From Collinsella sp. (GTDB lineage: Bacteria; Actinomycetota; Coriobacteriia; Coriobacteriales; Coriobacteriaceae), in contig DXMU01000015.1 of NCBI GenBank assembly GCA_019414025.1, forward strand, positions 50,157-114,156: a stretch of 64,000 nt of DNA. Reading direction: 5' to 3'. Below are positions 17,075 through 25,672 of the stretch, in pieces. Under the pieces are notes generated by a model, which was not told the DNA's origin, made no database searches, and saw nothing but the letters and a program-made list of their open reading frames with translations. The translations under genes and the position numbers were made by a program. Position 1 is the stretch's first letter. The number at the start of each line of letters is the position of its first letter.

Positions 17075-18055
17075 TTAGACCGTCTGAAGCTTCTCGACCT
17101 CGTCGAGGTTCTCGGTCAGACGCGCAGCAAACGTCGAAAGCGGATGCGGATGCGTATCGAACTCGTAAGCCGTCTCGGTGGAGTGGATCACGGTACCGAC
17201 GCCGGCGTCGGTCAGCAGCTCCAGCAGCAGCGAATGCGGCGTGGTACCGTTGATGATGTGAGCGCGAAATACGCCTCCGGCAAGCGCATCGACGGCAGCA
17301 CGCAGCTTGGGAATCATGCCCTTATCGACCTCGCCGCCGTAGAGCATCTCGTTAACCTCGTCGAGCGTCAGGTTGGAAATGAGCGAATCCTTGTCGCTAA
17401 AGTCCTTGTACAGGCCGTCGACATCGGTCAAAAAGATCACCTTATGCGCATGGAGCGCCGCCGCAACGGCACCGGCGGCGGTATCGGCGTTGATGTTGAA
17501 GAAACCGCCGTCCTCCCCCGCCGCGACGGTAGCGATGACGGGGATGTACTCGCTATCGAGTAAGCGCTCGATATAGTCGGTGTTAACGTGCGTCACTTTG
17601 CCCACGCGACCGAGCTCGGGGTCGAGCGGCTCGGCGATGAGCGTGCCAGCATCGCTGCCCGACACGCCCACGGCCAGGTTGCCGTGGTGGTTGATGGCGG
17701 CAACCAGCTCCTGGTTAACCTTGCCGCCCAGCACCTCGCGCACGATATCCATAGTCGCCGGCGTGGTCACGCGCTGGCCGCTCTTAAACTCGACGGGAAT
17801 ATCGTAATGGCTCAGTGCCTCGTTGATAGCCTTGCCGCCGCCATGCACGATGACGGGGCGCATGCCGATAATCTTGAGCAAAACGATGTCGCTCATCACG
17901 TCGCGGCGCAGCTGCTCGTCAACCATGGCGGCTCCGCCATATTTGATAACGACCGTCTTGCCGGTCAGGTTTTTAATCCACGGCAGCGCTTCGAACAGCA
18001 GTTGCGCGGTTGCTTCGTTGGATTCGCTCGAGCGACAATCGCGTGCGAATTTCAT
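17075..18055 (-). CDS. argB: Acetylglutamate kinase
   Basis: Phosphorylates N-acetylglutamate. The 326 residues include VIKYGGAAM (about 38-46), VIVHGGGKAINEAL and GQRVTTPATMDIV. About 35 residues precede the KYGG motif, and the C-terminal region carries HSLLLELLTDAGVGTVI. Both features mark the hexameric, arginine-inhibited form rather than the short E. coli form (inference), implying feedback control at this step. The ATG at 18055 has GAGG 7 nt upstream. Confidence 0.95.
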   Translation of the reverse strand: MKFARDCRSSESNEATAQLLFEALPWIKNLTGKTVVIKYGGAAMVDEQLRRDVMSDIVLLKIIGMRPVIVHGGGKAINEALSHYDIPVEFKSGQRVTTPATMDIVREVLGGKVNQELVAAINHHGNLAVGVSGSDAGTLIAEPLDPELGRVGKVTHVNTDYIERLLDSEYIPVIATVAAGEDGGFFNINADTAAGAVAAALHAHKVIFLTDVDGLYKDFSDKDSLISNLTLDEVNEMLYGGEVDKGMIPKLRAAVDALAGGVFRAHIINGTTPHSLLLELLTDAGVGTVIHSTETAYEFDTHPHPLSTFAARLTENLDEVEKLQTV

Positions 18056-18143
18056 AATCTGCCTCGTCTTTCGTGTAGCTATCGCGCCGTACCTCGTTGC
18101 CCGCGATTGCAGCGGAGCGCGCGGGACGGTGCGCGCCCGGAAT

Positions 18144-19412
18144 CTAGGAACGGTAGTCGCCGTTAATGGAGATGTACTCGTGCGTGAGGTCGCAAGTCCA
18201 CACGGTGGTCGCCGCGTCGCCCGCGCCCAGGTCTGCCGAGATCACAATCTCGGGCGCCTCAAAACGTCGCAGAGCCTCGTCCTCGTCAAAGGGAACAGTC
18301 AGACCGTCGCGACAGACAGGCATGCCCATCATGTCGATGGAAACGTCTTCCTGATTAAACTTCACGCCGCACTTGCCAAGCGCCATAGCAACGCGGCCCC
18401 AGTTGCAGTCGTGGCCGGCGATGCAGGTCTTGACGAGCGGCGAGTTGGCGACGGCACGGGCAGCGATATCGGCTTCCTCGTCGTTAGCAGCGCCGGTAAT
18501 GTTAACCGTCACGAGCTTCGACGCACCCTCGCCATCGGCCGCAATGTTGCGCGCCAGGCTCTCGCACACCTCGTGCACGGCAAAGGTCAGTTCGTCAAAG
18601 GCGTCAGTGCCCTCGACGATGGCCTCGGCATCTGCAGTAGCAGCGCCAGAAGCAAGCATGATGCAGGTGTCGTTGGTCGAGGTATCGGAATCGACCGTCA
18701 CCTTATTAAAGGTCTGTTTAACGGACGAGAGCAGCAGGGCATGAAGTGCCGCCGGCTCGACGGGGACATCGGTAGTAATGACCGCGATCATGGTGGCCAT
18801 GTTGGGCATGATCATACCCGAGCCCTTGCACATTCCGCCTACCGTATAGACATTGCCCGCATGACCCGCAGCCTCACTGACGTAGGACACGGCGTACTCC
18901 TTGGAGTGCGTGTCGGTCGTCATGATGGCGCGAGCGGCATCGGCGCCACCGTGGGCGGAGAGCGCCTCGTAGGCAGCAGGAATGGCGGTCTCAAACGTGT
19001 CGATCGGCAGAATCTGGCCAATCACACCCGTGGAGGCAATCAGAATCTGCTGGGGTTCGCAGCCAATAACCTGCGATGCGATGCTGCACGTCTCGCGCGC
19101 GCATGCAAGGCCGGTCTCACCCGTGGCGGCGTTGGCATTGCCAGAGTTGACCGAAATGCCGGCGATGATACCGTACCCCTTGTCGGTACCGCCCAGGTTG
19201 GCACGGCTCACCTGCACGGGCGCCGCGCAAAAGCGATTGGTGGTAAACACGCCAGCACCGGGACAGGGTTTATCGGGCACGACGAGCGCGTAATCCAGAC
19301 GCTCGGGGTTCTTGCGGAACCCAGCGTGGATGCCTGCAGCCTTAAAACCAGCCGCAGCCGTAACGCCACCCTCGACGGCGCGAATCTTGATATCAAACAG
19401 CTCGGTATTCAT
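18144..19412 (-). CDS. argJ: Bifunctional glutamate N-acetyltransferase / amino-acid acetyltransferase ArgJ
   Basis: Transfers acetyl from N-acetylornithine back to glutamate (acetyl cycle) and may also use acetyl-CoA. The 422 residues carry SGNANAATGETGL and the autocleavage site IASTGVIGQILPID, where the threonine becomes the N-terminal nucleophile of the beta chain, and end with the conserved aromatic-hydroxyl tail. With ArgJ present no ArgE is needed. The ATG at 19412 has AAGGAG about 11 nt upstream. Confidence 0.95.
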   Translation of the reverse strand: MNTELFDIKIRAVEGGVTAAAGFKAAGIHAGFRKNPERLDYALVVPDKPCPGAGVFTTNRFCAAPVQVSRANLGGTDKGYGIIAGISVNSGNANAATGETGLACARETCSIASQVIGCEPQQILIASTGVIGQILPIDTFETAIPAAYEALSAHGGADAARAIMTTDTHSKEYAVSYVSEAAGHAGNVYTVGGMCKGSGMIMPNMATMIAVITTDVPVEPAALHALLLSSVKQTFNKVTVDSDTSTNDTCIMLASGAATADAEAIVEGTDAFDELTFAVHEVCESLARNIAADGEGASKLVTVNITGAANDEEADIAARAVANSPLVKTCIAGHDCNWGRVAMALGKCGVKFNQEDVSIDMMGMPVCRDGLTVPFDEDEALRRFEAPEIVISADLGAGDAATTVWTCDLTHEYISINGDYRS

Positions 19413-19546
19413 CGTCTTTATGACTCCTTATGTCAAACAAAAAACGGACATCGGTTGGTGCGCCATGCCAGTCGTGATCATGAGACCAGCTTAAGAGTGG
19501 CGCCCCATTCGATGCCCGACTACCAAATCGTTAACAATCGAATGTG

Positions 19547-20617
19547 CTACACCGGGCACGCCACTGTGGGCAAGCCTCGTCGCTCGTCAAAGCCAAAGAC
19601 GATATTGGCGCACTGGACTGCTTGGCCCGCAGCGCCCTTGCACAAATTGTCGATAGCACCCGTCGCCACCAGCACGCCCGCGCGCTTGTTGAGCGCGAGG
19701 CCAATCTGGGCAGCGTTGGTGCCGACGACCGAAGCCGTCTTGGGCTGCTGGCCGGCATCGAGCACGCGCACAAAGGTGCGACCGGCGTAGAACTGCTTGT
19801 AATGGTCGACAACGTCCTCAAGGGTCAAGGTATCGAGAGCCTGCGGCGTGAGCGGCAGCGTCACCGTGGAGAGCAGACCGCGCTTGAGCGGTGCCAGGTG
19901 CGGGGTAAAGACGACGCGATCGGTCAGGCCAAGGATTTGCTCAATCTCGGGCGTGTGGCGATGCTTGCCCACGCCGTAGGCCTCCAAGTTCTCGTCGGCG
20001 CTGCAAAAATGGGTGCGGGCGTTGCAGGACTTACCGGCGCCCGTCACGCCGCTAATGGCATCGACAATCACGGGGCCGTTCTCGGCCACCCAGCCCGCGC
20101 GCACGGCGGGCGCGGCGGCAAGGCTCGTTGCGGTGGGATAGCAACCGGCGCAGGCGACCAGCACGGATTTGCCGTCGGCATGGTCGGATGCGGCGGTCTC
20201 CAAGTCCTGGCAGAACAGCTCGGGCAGACCGAAGGCACGGGTCTTGAGCAGCTCGGGGCTCGCATGCTCGGCGGCATACCAAGCCTCAAAAACGGACGCG
20301 TCGTTCAGACGGTAGTCAGCCGAAAGATCAAAGCAGGAGACGCCCGATGCAAGCAGCGCGGGCACCTGTGCCATGGCAGCCGTGTGCGGCACGGCCAAAA
20401 AGACCGCGTCGCAGTTCTTGAGCTCGGGGGCATCATGCGTGGTGAAAACCAGATCGCTCACACCAGCAAAGCTCGGATACACCGCGGACAGCGGCTGGCC
20501 GGCATCGGCGTTGGACGTAACGGCAACAAGTTCAAACTCGGGATGACCGAGGACGAGGCGAATGAGCTCGGCGCCGGCATATCCAGCCGCACCGACGATT
20601 CCAACCTTTACAGACAT
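19547..20617 (-). CDS. argC: N-acetyl-gamma-glutamyl-phosphate reductase
   Basis: NADPH-dependent reduction of acetylglutamyl phosphate. The 356 residues begin with a Rossmann motif VGIVGAAGYAGAELIRL. The catalytic cysteine is in VACAGCYPTATSLA, and the C-terminus carries DNLCKGAAGQAVQ. It is the first gene of the arg operon. The ATG at 20617 has AAGGAG 6 nt upstream. Probably controlled by ArgR through the palindrome at 20702-20738. Confidence 0.96.
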   Translation of the reverse strand: MSVKVGIVGAAGYAGAELIRLVLGHPEFELVAVTSNADAGQPLSAVYPSFAGVSDLVFTTHDAPELKNCDAVFLAVPHTAAMAQVPALLASGVSCFDLSADYRLNDASVFEAWYAAEHASPELLKTRAFGLPELFCQDLETAASDHADGKSVLVACAGCYPTATSLAAAPAVRAGWVAENGPVIVDAISGVTGAGKSCNARTHFCSADENLEAYGVGKHRHTPEIEQILGLTDRVVFTPHLAPLKRGLLSTVTLPLTPQALDTLTLEDVVDHYKQFYAGRTFVRVLDAGQQPKTASVVGTNAAQIGLALNKRAGVLVATGAIDNLCKGAAGQAVQCANIVFGFDERRGLPTVACPV

Positions 20618-20701
20618 ATCAGACTCCTTGTCTGCAGTTATGCACCAATGCGCATCCCGCAGCCGTCGTTATGAAGTGGGTTGAAACTTTAGCACCAAAA
20701 G

Positions 20702-20738
20702 ATGCATGAATACGTAAATGGCTTGCATATTCATGCAT
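20702..20738 (-). promoter_or_regulatory. Probable ArgR operator (ARG box pair) upstream of argC
   Basis: Perfect 11-bp inverted repeat ATGCATGAATA / TATTCATGCAT with a 15-nt centre, 85-121 nt before argC. TGAAT and ATTCA half-sites resemble the ARG box used by ArgR/AhrC repressors. The arginine operon context supports this; no ArgR gene is in the window. Confidence 0.65.
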
Positions 20739-20782
20739 TGAAACATTCCCGACACATTCGCTTGAAGGAATTGACAAATGGA

Positions 20783-20836
20783 GCGGGCCCCGTATTGACC
20801 GGCGCTCCTAACGGCGCCGGGCAATACGGGGCCCGC
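20783..20836. repeat. 54-bp GC-rich palindrome
   Basis: Perfect outer 15-bp arms (GCGGGCCCCGTATTG and complement) plus a nested CCGGCGC-type stem. There is no T-tract on either strand. It lies after the 20873 gene on the minus strand and before the arg operator. It may block read-through into the arg operon. Confidence 0.6.
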
Positions 20837-20872
20837 CCATGCGAAACCAAGTTGTTAGGATGAGCCAGCTGG

Positions 20873-21283
20873 CTAGAGCTCGACCGGCACCCATTCGTCG
20901 TGATTGCAGATAAAAGCCTCGGGATCCTCGACGCTAAAGAAGACGAGCGTGGGGTCGTTAGGCCCCTCATAGTGCTCGCCCAGGCGCTCTAGATGCTTCC
21001 ACCCAGCTTCGCGCATTTCGCCTAAAGCCCGGTCATCCAAGCCGGCACGCCCGCGCAAGATGAGCCAGCCATGGCCCGGCCACCAACTCGTGGCCTCAAA
21101 GCGCTGGTTTTGCAGCAGCTCTTGCCACACATCTTTGGTGCGCGCTGTTACAAACCACAGCTTGCCGTCCTGGATCTGCGCAAACGAAAACGGACGCACA
21201 TGAGGCTGTCCGTCAACGCTCGTCGCCAAATACCATGCCGGCACCGACGTCAGATACTCCAACACCGTATTCAATCCGTCCAT
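20873..21283 (-). CDS. Pyridoxamine 5'-phosphate oxidase family protein (FMN-binding split barrel)
   Basis: A 136-residue split-barrel protein expected to bind FMN or a related cofactor. Visible features are VPAWYLATSVDGQPHVRPF and DGKLWFVTARTKDVWQEL, and a C-terminal DPTLVFFSVEDPEAFIC. It is far shorter than true PdxH and lacks its substrate residues, so vitamin B6 synthesis is unlikely. The ATG at 21283 has AGGAGG 5 nt upstream. Followed upstream by a close paralogue. Lies beside a riboflavin importer, which fits a flavoprotein. Confidence 0.85.
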   Translation of the reverse strand: MDGLNTVLEYLTSVPAWYLATSVDGQPHVRPFSFAQIQDGKLWFVTARTKDVWQELLQNQRFEATSWWPGHGWLILRGRAGLDDRALGEMREAGWKHLERLGEHYEGPNDPTLVFFSVEDPEAFICNHDEWVPVEL

Positions 21284-21334
21284 GTGTCCTCCTGGCGCTA
21301 GCTAATTCGGAACGGGTAGTTAATTTGAGACGCG

Positions 21335-21781
21335 CTAGAGCTCCAGGCGCTCCTCGCTGCCGTCGATATCACAGAAGCGCGCGGCAATGTTGCGGACCGA
21401 AAAGAAAGCAAGGCGGCCGTCGTTGGCACTCTCGTGTTCCTCGCCGATGCCCACCATGTGCTTAAAACCCGCTTGACGCACCTTGTCGCTCGCAACTGCG
21501 TCGTCCTCAAGTGCGGCTTCGCCGGTCAATACGATCCAGCATTCCCCCGGCTTCCAGCCCGAGAGCTCAAACTTGGGATTCGCACTCAGCTCCGCCCACA
21601 CATCCTTGTCGCGCGACGTGCAAAACCACAGCTTACCTTCATCGACCATGGCAAACGAAAACGGCCTCACGCGAGGCTGATGCCCGTCGGCCACATCGGT
21701 CGTGGCCAGATACCACGCCGGAATGCGCCTGAGATACGAGCAGGCGCGCTCAAGCTGAGCTGTGCGGTCGTTGTCGGTCAT
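21335..21781 (-). CDS. Pyridoxamine 5'-phosphate oxidase family protein, tandem paralogue
   Basis: 148 residues, same fold as its downstream neighbour: IPAWYLATTDVADGHQPRVRPF, DEGKLWFCTSRDKDVWAEL, and AFFSVRNIAARFC. The shared motifs in the same order indicate a local duplication. The ATG at 21781 has AAAGGGG upstream. The substrate is unknown. It lies 30 nt after... and in the same direction as ecfT, so the pair could be co-transcribed with the riboflavin ECF genes. Confidence 0.84.
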   Translation of the reverse strand: MTDNDRTAQLERACSYLRRIPAWYLATTDVADGHQPRVRPFSFAMVDEGKLWFCTSRDKDVWAELSANPKFELSGWKPGECWIVLTGEAALEDDAVASDKVRQAGFKHMVGIGEEHESANDGRLAFFSVRNIAARFCDIDGSEERLEL

Positions 21782-21811
21782 AGGGACCCCTTTCTTGCGC
21801 TCGAATCGCGC

Positions 21812-22612
21812 CTAAACAAGTTGAAGGTTGACGACGATGACACACGCAAACAGCAGCATCGTCACCACCGCAGCCAGCGCATCCCCGCGGCGAAATGCAA
21901 GCGCATGCAGACGCGTGCGGCCCTGCTCGCCGTGATAGCAGCGTGCATCCATGGCGGCAGACAGCGTCTCGGCATGACGGAACACGCCCGTGAACAGTGG
22001 AATCGCCACACTGCCGAGCATACGCACGCCGCCGAGCGGGCCACCCGTTACGCGTGCACCGCGGCTTGCCTGCGCGTCCGCCGTCTGCTTCATCTCGGTG
22101 GCGAACTGCGGCATAAAGCGCAACGCGATGCCCATGATCATGCCGAGCTCATGCGCCGGAAGCCCCACGCGCGCAAACGGTGCGAGCAGACGCTCAAAGC
22201 CCGCGGTGAGGTCGAGCGTCGGTGTGGTGAGCGTAATGGCGCTCATGCCGGCCATCATCAGGGTCAGGCGACACGCCATAAAGGCGGCAGAACGCAGTGA
22301 GCCCTCGCTTATCTGCAGAAAGCCGAGCTGCCACAGGATGCGCCCACTCTGATCGGTAAACAAGTTGAGCACCGCGACCACGACGACGATTGCCAGCAGC
22401 GGCGCCATCGACGACAGAACGCGACGAGCCGGCACCCGGGACACGACATAGATCAGCACAACGAAAATTGCGACAGGGGCCAATCCGCGGAAGCCGCCGA
22501 CGGTCAGCGTCGTGATCAAAAACACAAAGCCCAGGAGCAGCTTGGTGCGCGGATCCAGGCGATGGATCGCGCTATCGCTCGGATAGTAGCTGCCAAACGA
22601 AAACGCCTCCAT
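21812..22612 (-). CDS. ecfT: Energy-coupling factor transporter transmembrane protein EcfT
   Basis: Membrane scaffold that couples the ATPases to the S component. The 266 residues begin MEAFSFGSYYPSDSAIHRLDPRTKLL, with about five or six membrane helices. The coupling helices contain Ala-Arg-Gly-type motifs: ASRGARVTGG near residue 180 and MDARCYHG near 228. The ATG overlaps the ecfA stop (TGATG) and has GAGGAGG upstream, which chooses it over a TTG two codons earlier. Confidence 0.93.
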   Translation of the reverse strand: MEAFSFGSYYPSDSAIHRLDPRTKLLLGFVFLITTLTVGGFRGLAPVAIFVVLIYVVSRVPARRVLSSMAPLLAIVVVVAVLNLFTDQSGRILWQLGFLQISEGSLRSAAFMACRLTLMMAGMSAITLTTPTLDLTAGFERLLAPFARVGLPAHELGMIMGIALRFMPQFATEMKQTADAQASRGARVTGGPLGGVRMLGSVAIPLFTGVFRHAETLSAAMDARCYHGEQGRTRLHALAFRRGDALAAVVTMLLFACVIVVNLQLV

Positions 22613-24516
22613 CAGCAACCCTCCTCTCGCGCGACCGTTTCGGATTTGGCCTTGTCCGAGACGTTAGAAGAACCGCCTGAGCGACCGATCGGCAAATCTG
22701 CCAACTCGTCGGCCAACGACTCAACCGTATAGAGCCCGCCGCGATGCAGCGGCACGCCCGCTTCCGCGAGCGCCAACGCCATGCGCTGGGCAGCGGGAAC
22801 ACCCAAGCCGATTGATTTAAGCTCATCCGCATGCGCAAAAACCTGAGCGGGCGTGCCCTCAGCAAACACCGCGCCCTCGTTCATCACGACAATACGATCG
22901 CAGCAATTGGCGAGGTCATCCATACTGTGTGAGACCATGACGACGGTCAGGCCCCCATGGTGAAGTCGATCGATGAGCTCCAGGAAATCACTGCGCGCCG
23001 CCGGATCGAGCCCCGCCATGGGCTCATCGAGTACCAGGACCTCGGGCTCCATGGCAAGCACGCCAGCAAACGCCACGCGCCGCTGTTGGCCACCCGAAAG
23101 CTCAAAGGGACTCTTGTCGCCCACCGTGGCCAAGTCGAGGCCCACGCGCGCGAGCGATGACTCAACGCGGCGCGCGACCTCGGCCTGCGACAAGCCAAGG
23201 TTGTGCGGGCCAAACGCCACGTCCTGCGTCACGGTTTCGGCAAACAGCTGACGCTCGGGATATTGAAACACCACGCCGACCTTGGCCTTAACCGCGGCGG
23301 CATCTTTCTTGTTTGCCAGGTCGAGCCCCAACGCGTAAACGGAACCCTCCTGGGGGCGAATCAAACCGTTGAGATGCTGGACCAGCGTCGACTTACCCGA
23401 ACCGGTATGGCCTGCTAAGCCCAGGAACTCGCCGCGACGCACCGTCAGCGATACATCGCGCAGCGCCCACGGGCTGCTGGGGTCGTTTCCCCAGAGAGCC
23501 TGTTTGCTCGATTTGCCCGCAACGGCCGAGCGCTTATGCCAGCGGCGACGCTCGCGAGCGCTCAGCGAGTAACTATGCGAGAGGTGCGAAATCTCGATGA
23601 CGGGCTCCGACGCGGCTGTCCCGTCGGTTGCAGAGGAGGCGTTGTCGAGCACACGAGAATCGGATGCAGAAGGCCGCCCTGCGGTGTCTTCCCCACTCCG
23701 GTCGGCATATACCTGCGCAACCTCGGCAACCATATCCGCCTCGCGCACCTGCGCGCAAACGGATACGCCCTTCGCGCGAAGTGTCCTACCCAGGCAGCAC
23801 GACGCCGGCATATCCAAGTTGAGCTGAGCAAGTTCGTCCGCCCGCGTCAAGATTTCCTCGGGCGTACCGAGCATGGCAACGCGCCCCGCCCGAAACACCG
23901 CGACACGATCGGCCTCGGCGGCCTCTTCCATAAAGTGCGTAATCATCACGATGGTCATGCCGCGATCGTGCAACGCGCGGCAAGCCTTCATGAGGCCCTT
24001 GCGTCCACGTGGATCGAGCATCGAGGAAGCCTCATCCAAAATGAGAACGCGCGGCTCCATGGCAAGCACGCCGGCAAGCGCCACGCGTTGCTTTTGGCCA
24101 CCCGAAAGCGCGTGGGTCTCATGGCGCTCAAAGCCCACCAGGCCCACGCCCTTCAGCGCCTCGCGTACGCGCTGTGCAATTTGCGCCGATGGCACGCCAA
24201 GGTTTTCGGGACCAAACGCAACGTCATCTTCGACAAGCGTTGCCACCAGCTGGTCATCGGGATTCTGGAATACCATGCCCGCGGTCGAACGAATGTCGTA
24301 GACCAGCTCGGGGTCGGACGCATCCATGCCGTTGATACGCACCGTGCCCACATCGGGCTTCAACAGTGCATTCAGATGCTTGGCAAACGTCGACTTGCCC
24401 GACCCATTGCCACCGAGGATGCAGAAAAACTCGCCATCCTCAATGTTCAGATCGACGCCGTCGAGTGCCGGAACGGCACCGTCATAGCTAAAGGAAACGC
24501 CCCGACACTCAATCAT
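22612..24516 (-). CDS. ecfA: Energy-coupling factor ATPase, two ABC domains fused (EcfA1-EcfA2 type)
   Basis: A 634-residue cytoplasmic ATPase. The first ABC unit (about 1-230) has GGNGSGKSTFAKHLN, LSGGQKQRVALAG and VLILDEASSMLDP. A linker of about 70 polar residues follows. The second unit (about 305-590) has GHTGSGKSTLVQHLN, LSGGQQRRVAFAG and VLVLDEPMAGLDP. Most ECF systems encode EcfA and EcfA' separately; this chain gives a built-in heterodimer. Both units look catalytically intact. The start overlaps the ribU stop by 4 bp (ATGA). Confidence 0.94.
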   Translation of the reverse strand: MIECRGVSFSYDGAVPALDGVDLNIEDGEFFCILGGNGSGKSTFAKHLNALLKPDVGTVRINGMDASDPELVYDIRSTAGMVFQNPDDQLVATLVEDDVAFGPENLGVPSAQIAQRVREALKGVGLVGFERHETHALSGGQKQRVALAGVLAMEPRVLILDEASSMLDPRGRKGLMKACRALHDRGMTIVMITHFMEEAAEADRVAVFRAGRVAMLGTPEEILTRADELAQLNLDMPASCCLGRTLRAKGVSVCAQVREADMVAEVAQVYADRSGEDTAGRPSASDSRVLDNASSATDGTAASEPVIEISHLSHSYSLSARERRRWHKRSAVAGKSSKQALWGNDPSSPWALRDVSLTVRRGEFLGLAGHTGSGKSTLVQHLNGLIRPQEGSVYALGLDLANKKDAAAVKAKVGVVFQYPERQLFAETVTQDVAFGPHNLGLSQAEVARRVESSLARVGLDLATVGDKSPFELSGGQQRRVAFAGVLAMEPEVLVLDEPMAGLDPAARSDFLELIDRLHHGGLTVVMVSHSMDDLANCCDRIVVMNEGAVFAEGTPAQVFAHADELKSIGLGVPAAQRMALALAEAGVPLHRGGLYTVESLADELADLPIGRSGGSSNVSDKAKSETVAREEGC

Positions 24517-25103
24517 GCGCGGCCTTTGACCTGGTCCTTTTTAGGCGTGATGAGATTGGAGACCGCCTTGTACACTGCAAGCGTCAACACCGAGTTAAGC
24601 ACGGTCTTGATAAGGTTGAACGGCAGCACGGCAGGAATCATGAGCGGGGCGATCACATCGACCGAGCCATACCAGAACCATACGCCAATGGTTAGGTTTG
24701 CGACCATAGACAACGCCGTAGCGGCAATAACACCGAGCACCAGGCCAATCACGGCACCCTTATAGGTATGCATCTTCTGGTAGACAATAGCCGCGGGCAG
24801 AATGTAGCCCAGCGTGGCAACCAGGTTCATAAGCGCGCCGACCCAGTCACCCGTAGTGAGCGCATGGATAACGATCGCCATGGCTGCAACAGCGGTACCA
24901 GCACCGGGGCCATACGCAAATCCGCACACCATCGCCGGCACCAGCGACGGGTCATACGTCAAAAATGGCGCCGAAGGAAGAATGGGCAGCTGCACGTACA
25001 TAAACAGGGCGCCCAGGGCGCACATCAGCGCCATGGTAACGAGCTGTTTGGTGCTCCACCTATTCGTGTTCTCAAAATGGATATGCTGCGACTGTTCAGA
25101 CAT
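24513..25103 (-). CDS. ribU: ECF transporter S component, riboflavin type (RibU)
   Basis: Substrate-binding membrane subunit, 196 residues with about six helices. TYDPSLVPAMVCGFAYGPG resembles the RibU loop that contacts riboflavin, and the N-terminal helix has the ALMCALGALFMY pattern that engages EcfT. An FMN riboswitch directly upstream strongly supports riboflavin as the substrate. The start at 25103 is preferred (AGGTGA 4 nt upstream); an upstream in-frame ATG lies inside the conserved 3' strand of the riboswitch. Confidence 0.92.
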   Translation of the reverse strand: MSEQSQHIHFENTNRWSTKQLVTMALMCALGALFMYVQLPILPSAPFLTYDPSLVPAMVCGFAYGPGAGTAVAAMAIVIHALTTGDWVGALMNLVATLGYILPAAIVYQKMHTYKGAVIGLVLGVIAATALSMVANLTIGVWFWYGSVDVIAPLMIPAVLPFNLIKTVLNSVLTLAVYKAVSNLITPKKDQVKGRA

Positions 25104-25117
25104 AAGATCACCTGCCT

Positions 25118-25297
25118 CTTTCATCCGGACTCTAACCGTTGGTACTGGGGTCTCACCAGTTCAGCCGGCATGCGAACCAACACACGCACGGGTCGCGGAC
25201 TCATCGGCTCGGTCGCAGACGCCTCGTCTGCGCCACGGCACCCCTTTGGCACCGCCCGATTTACCGCCAGTGGGGAATTTCGCCCCGCCCTGAAACA
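25118..25297 (-). ncRNA. FMN riboswitch (RFN element)
   Basis: On the minus strand the 5' end reads TCAGGGCGGGGCGAAATTCC, then CCACTGGCGGTAAATCGG, and the 3' end closes with AGTCCGGATGAAAG, all RFN signature segments. The 3' end is 14 nt before the ribU start, so sequestration of the ribosome-binding site is a likely mode of control. One variable arm is expanded relative to short RFN elements. Confidence 0.95.
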
Positions 25298-25306
25298 GCA
25301 ATTGCA

Positions 25307-25334
25307 AGTGTAGCACGAGCAGGTATTCGCGCAA
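25307..25334 (-). promoter_or_regulatory. Promoter of riboswitch-ribU-ecfA-ecfT
   Basis: TACACT (-10, 25307-25312) and TTGCGC (-35, 25329-25334) with a 16-bp spacer place transcription start near 25300, at the riboswitch 5' end. Confidence 0.5.
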
Positions 25335-25502
25335 GTATGCCAAGGGTAATTTATGGTGGGGACCAGTTGCCGCAACAACCACGTTCCCCACCCATCCCAA
25401 AGTAGCGCGCCTTTCGCGGCAAAGCCGCGAAACAGCGACCGGGACATGTATCTCTATCAGCCACGATCTCCGCCAACGCCGACCTCAAGGCCGTAAACGC
25501 AG

Positions 25503-25646
25503 GGGATCCGGAGACGTGACGGGGGTTTCTCTCCGGAACATTCCGCAGGACGCAAAGAGGCTCCGCAGCGCGAAGCGCGATGCGGAGCCTCTTTGCATGT
25601 CCGAGGACGTTCCGGAGAGAAACCCCCGTCACGTCCCCGGATTCCC
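25503..25646. repeat. Giant palindrome downstream of groEL
   Basis: Outer arms of about 37 bp (25503-25539 and 25609-25646) match except for two small differences near the tips. A perfect inner stem of 15 bp is formed by 25552-25566 and 25582-25596 (GCAAAGAGGCTCCGC and complement). There is no long T-tract. The rest of the 25335-25672 gap holds nothing recognisable. Confidence 0.85.
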
Positions 25647-25672
25647 GGTGGGAGTTCTAGACCTTGTCGGCC

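Noticed and set aside
20873..21283. True PdxH (pyridoxamine phosphate oxidase)
   Set aside because: Too short and lacks PdxH substrate-binding residues; only the split-barrel fold is supported.
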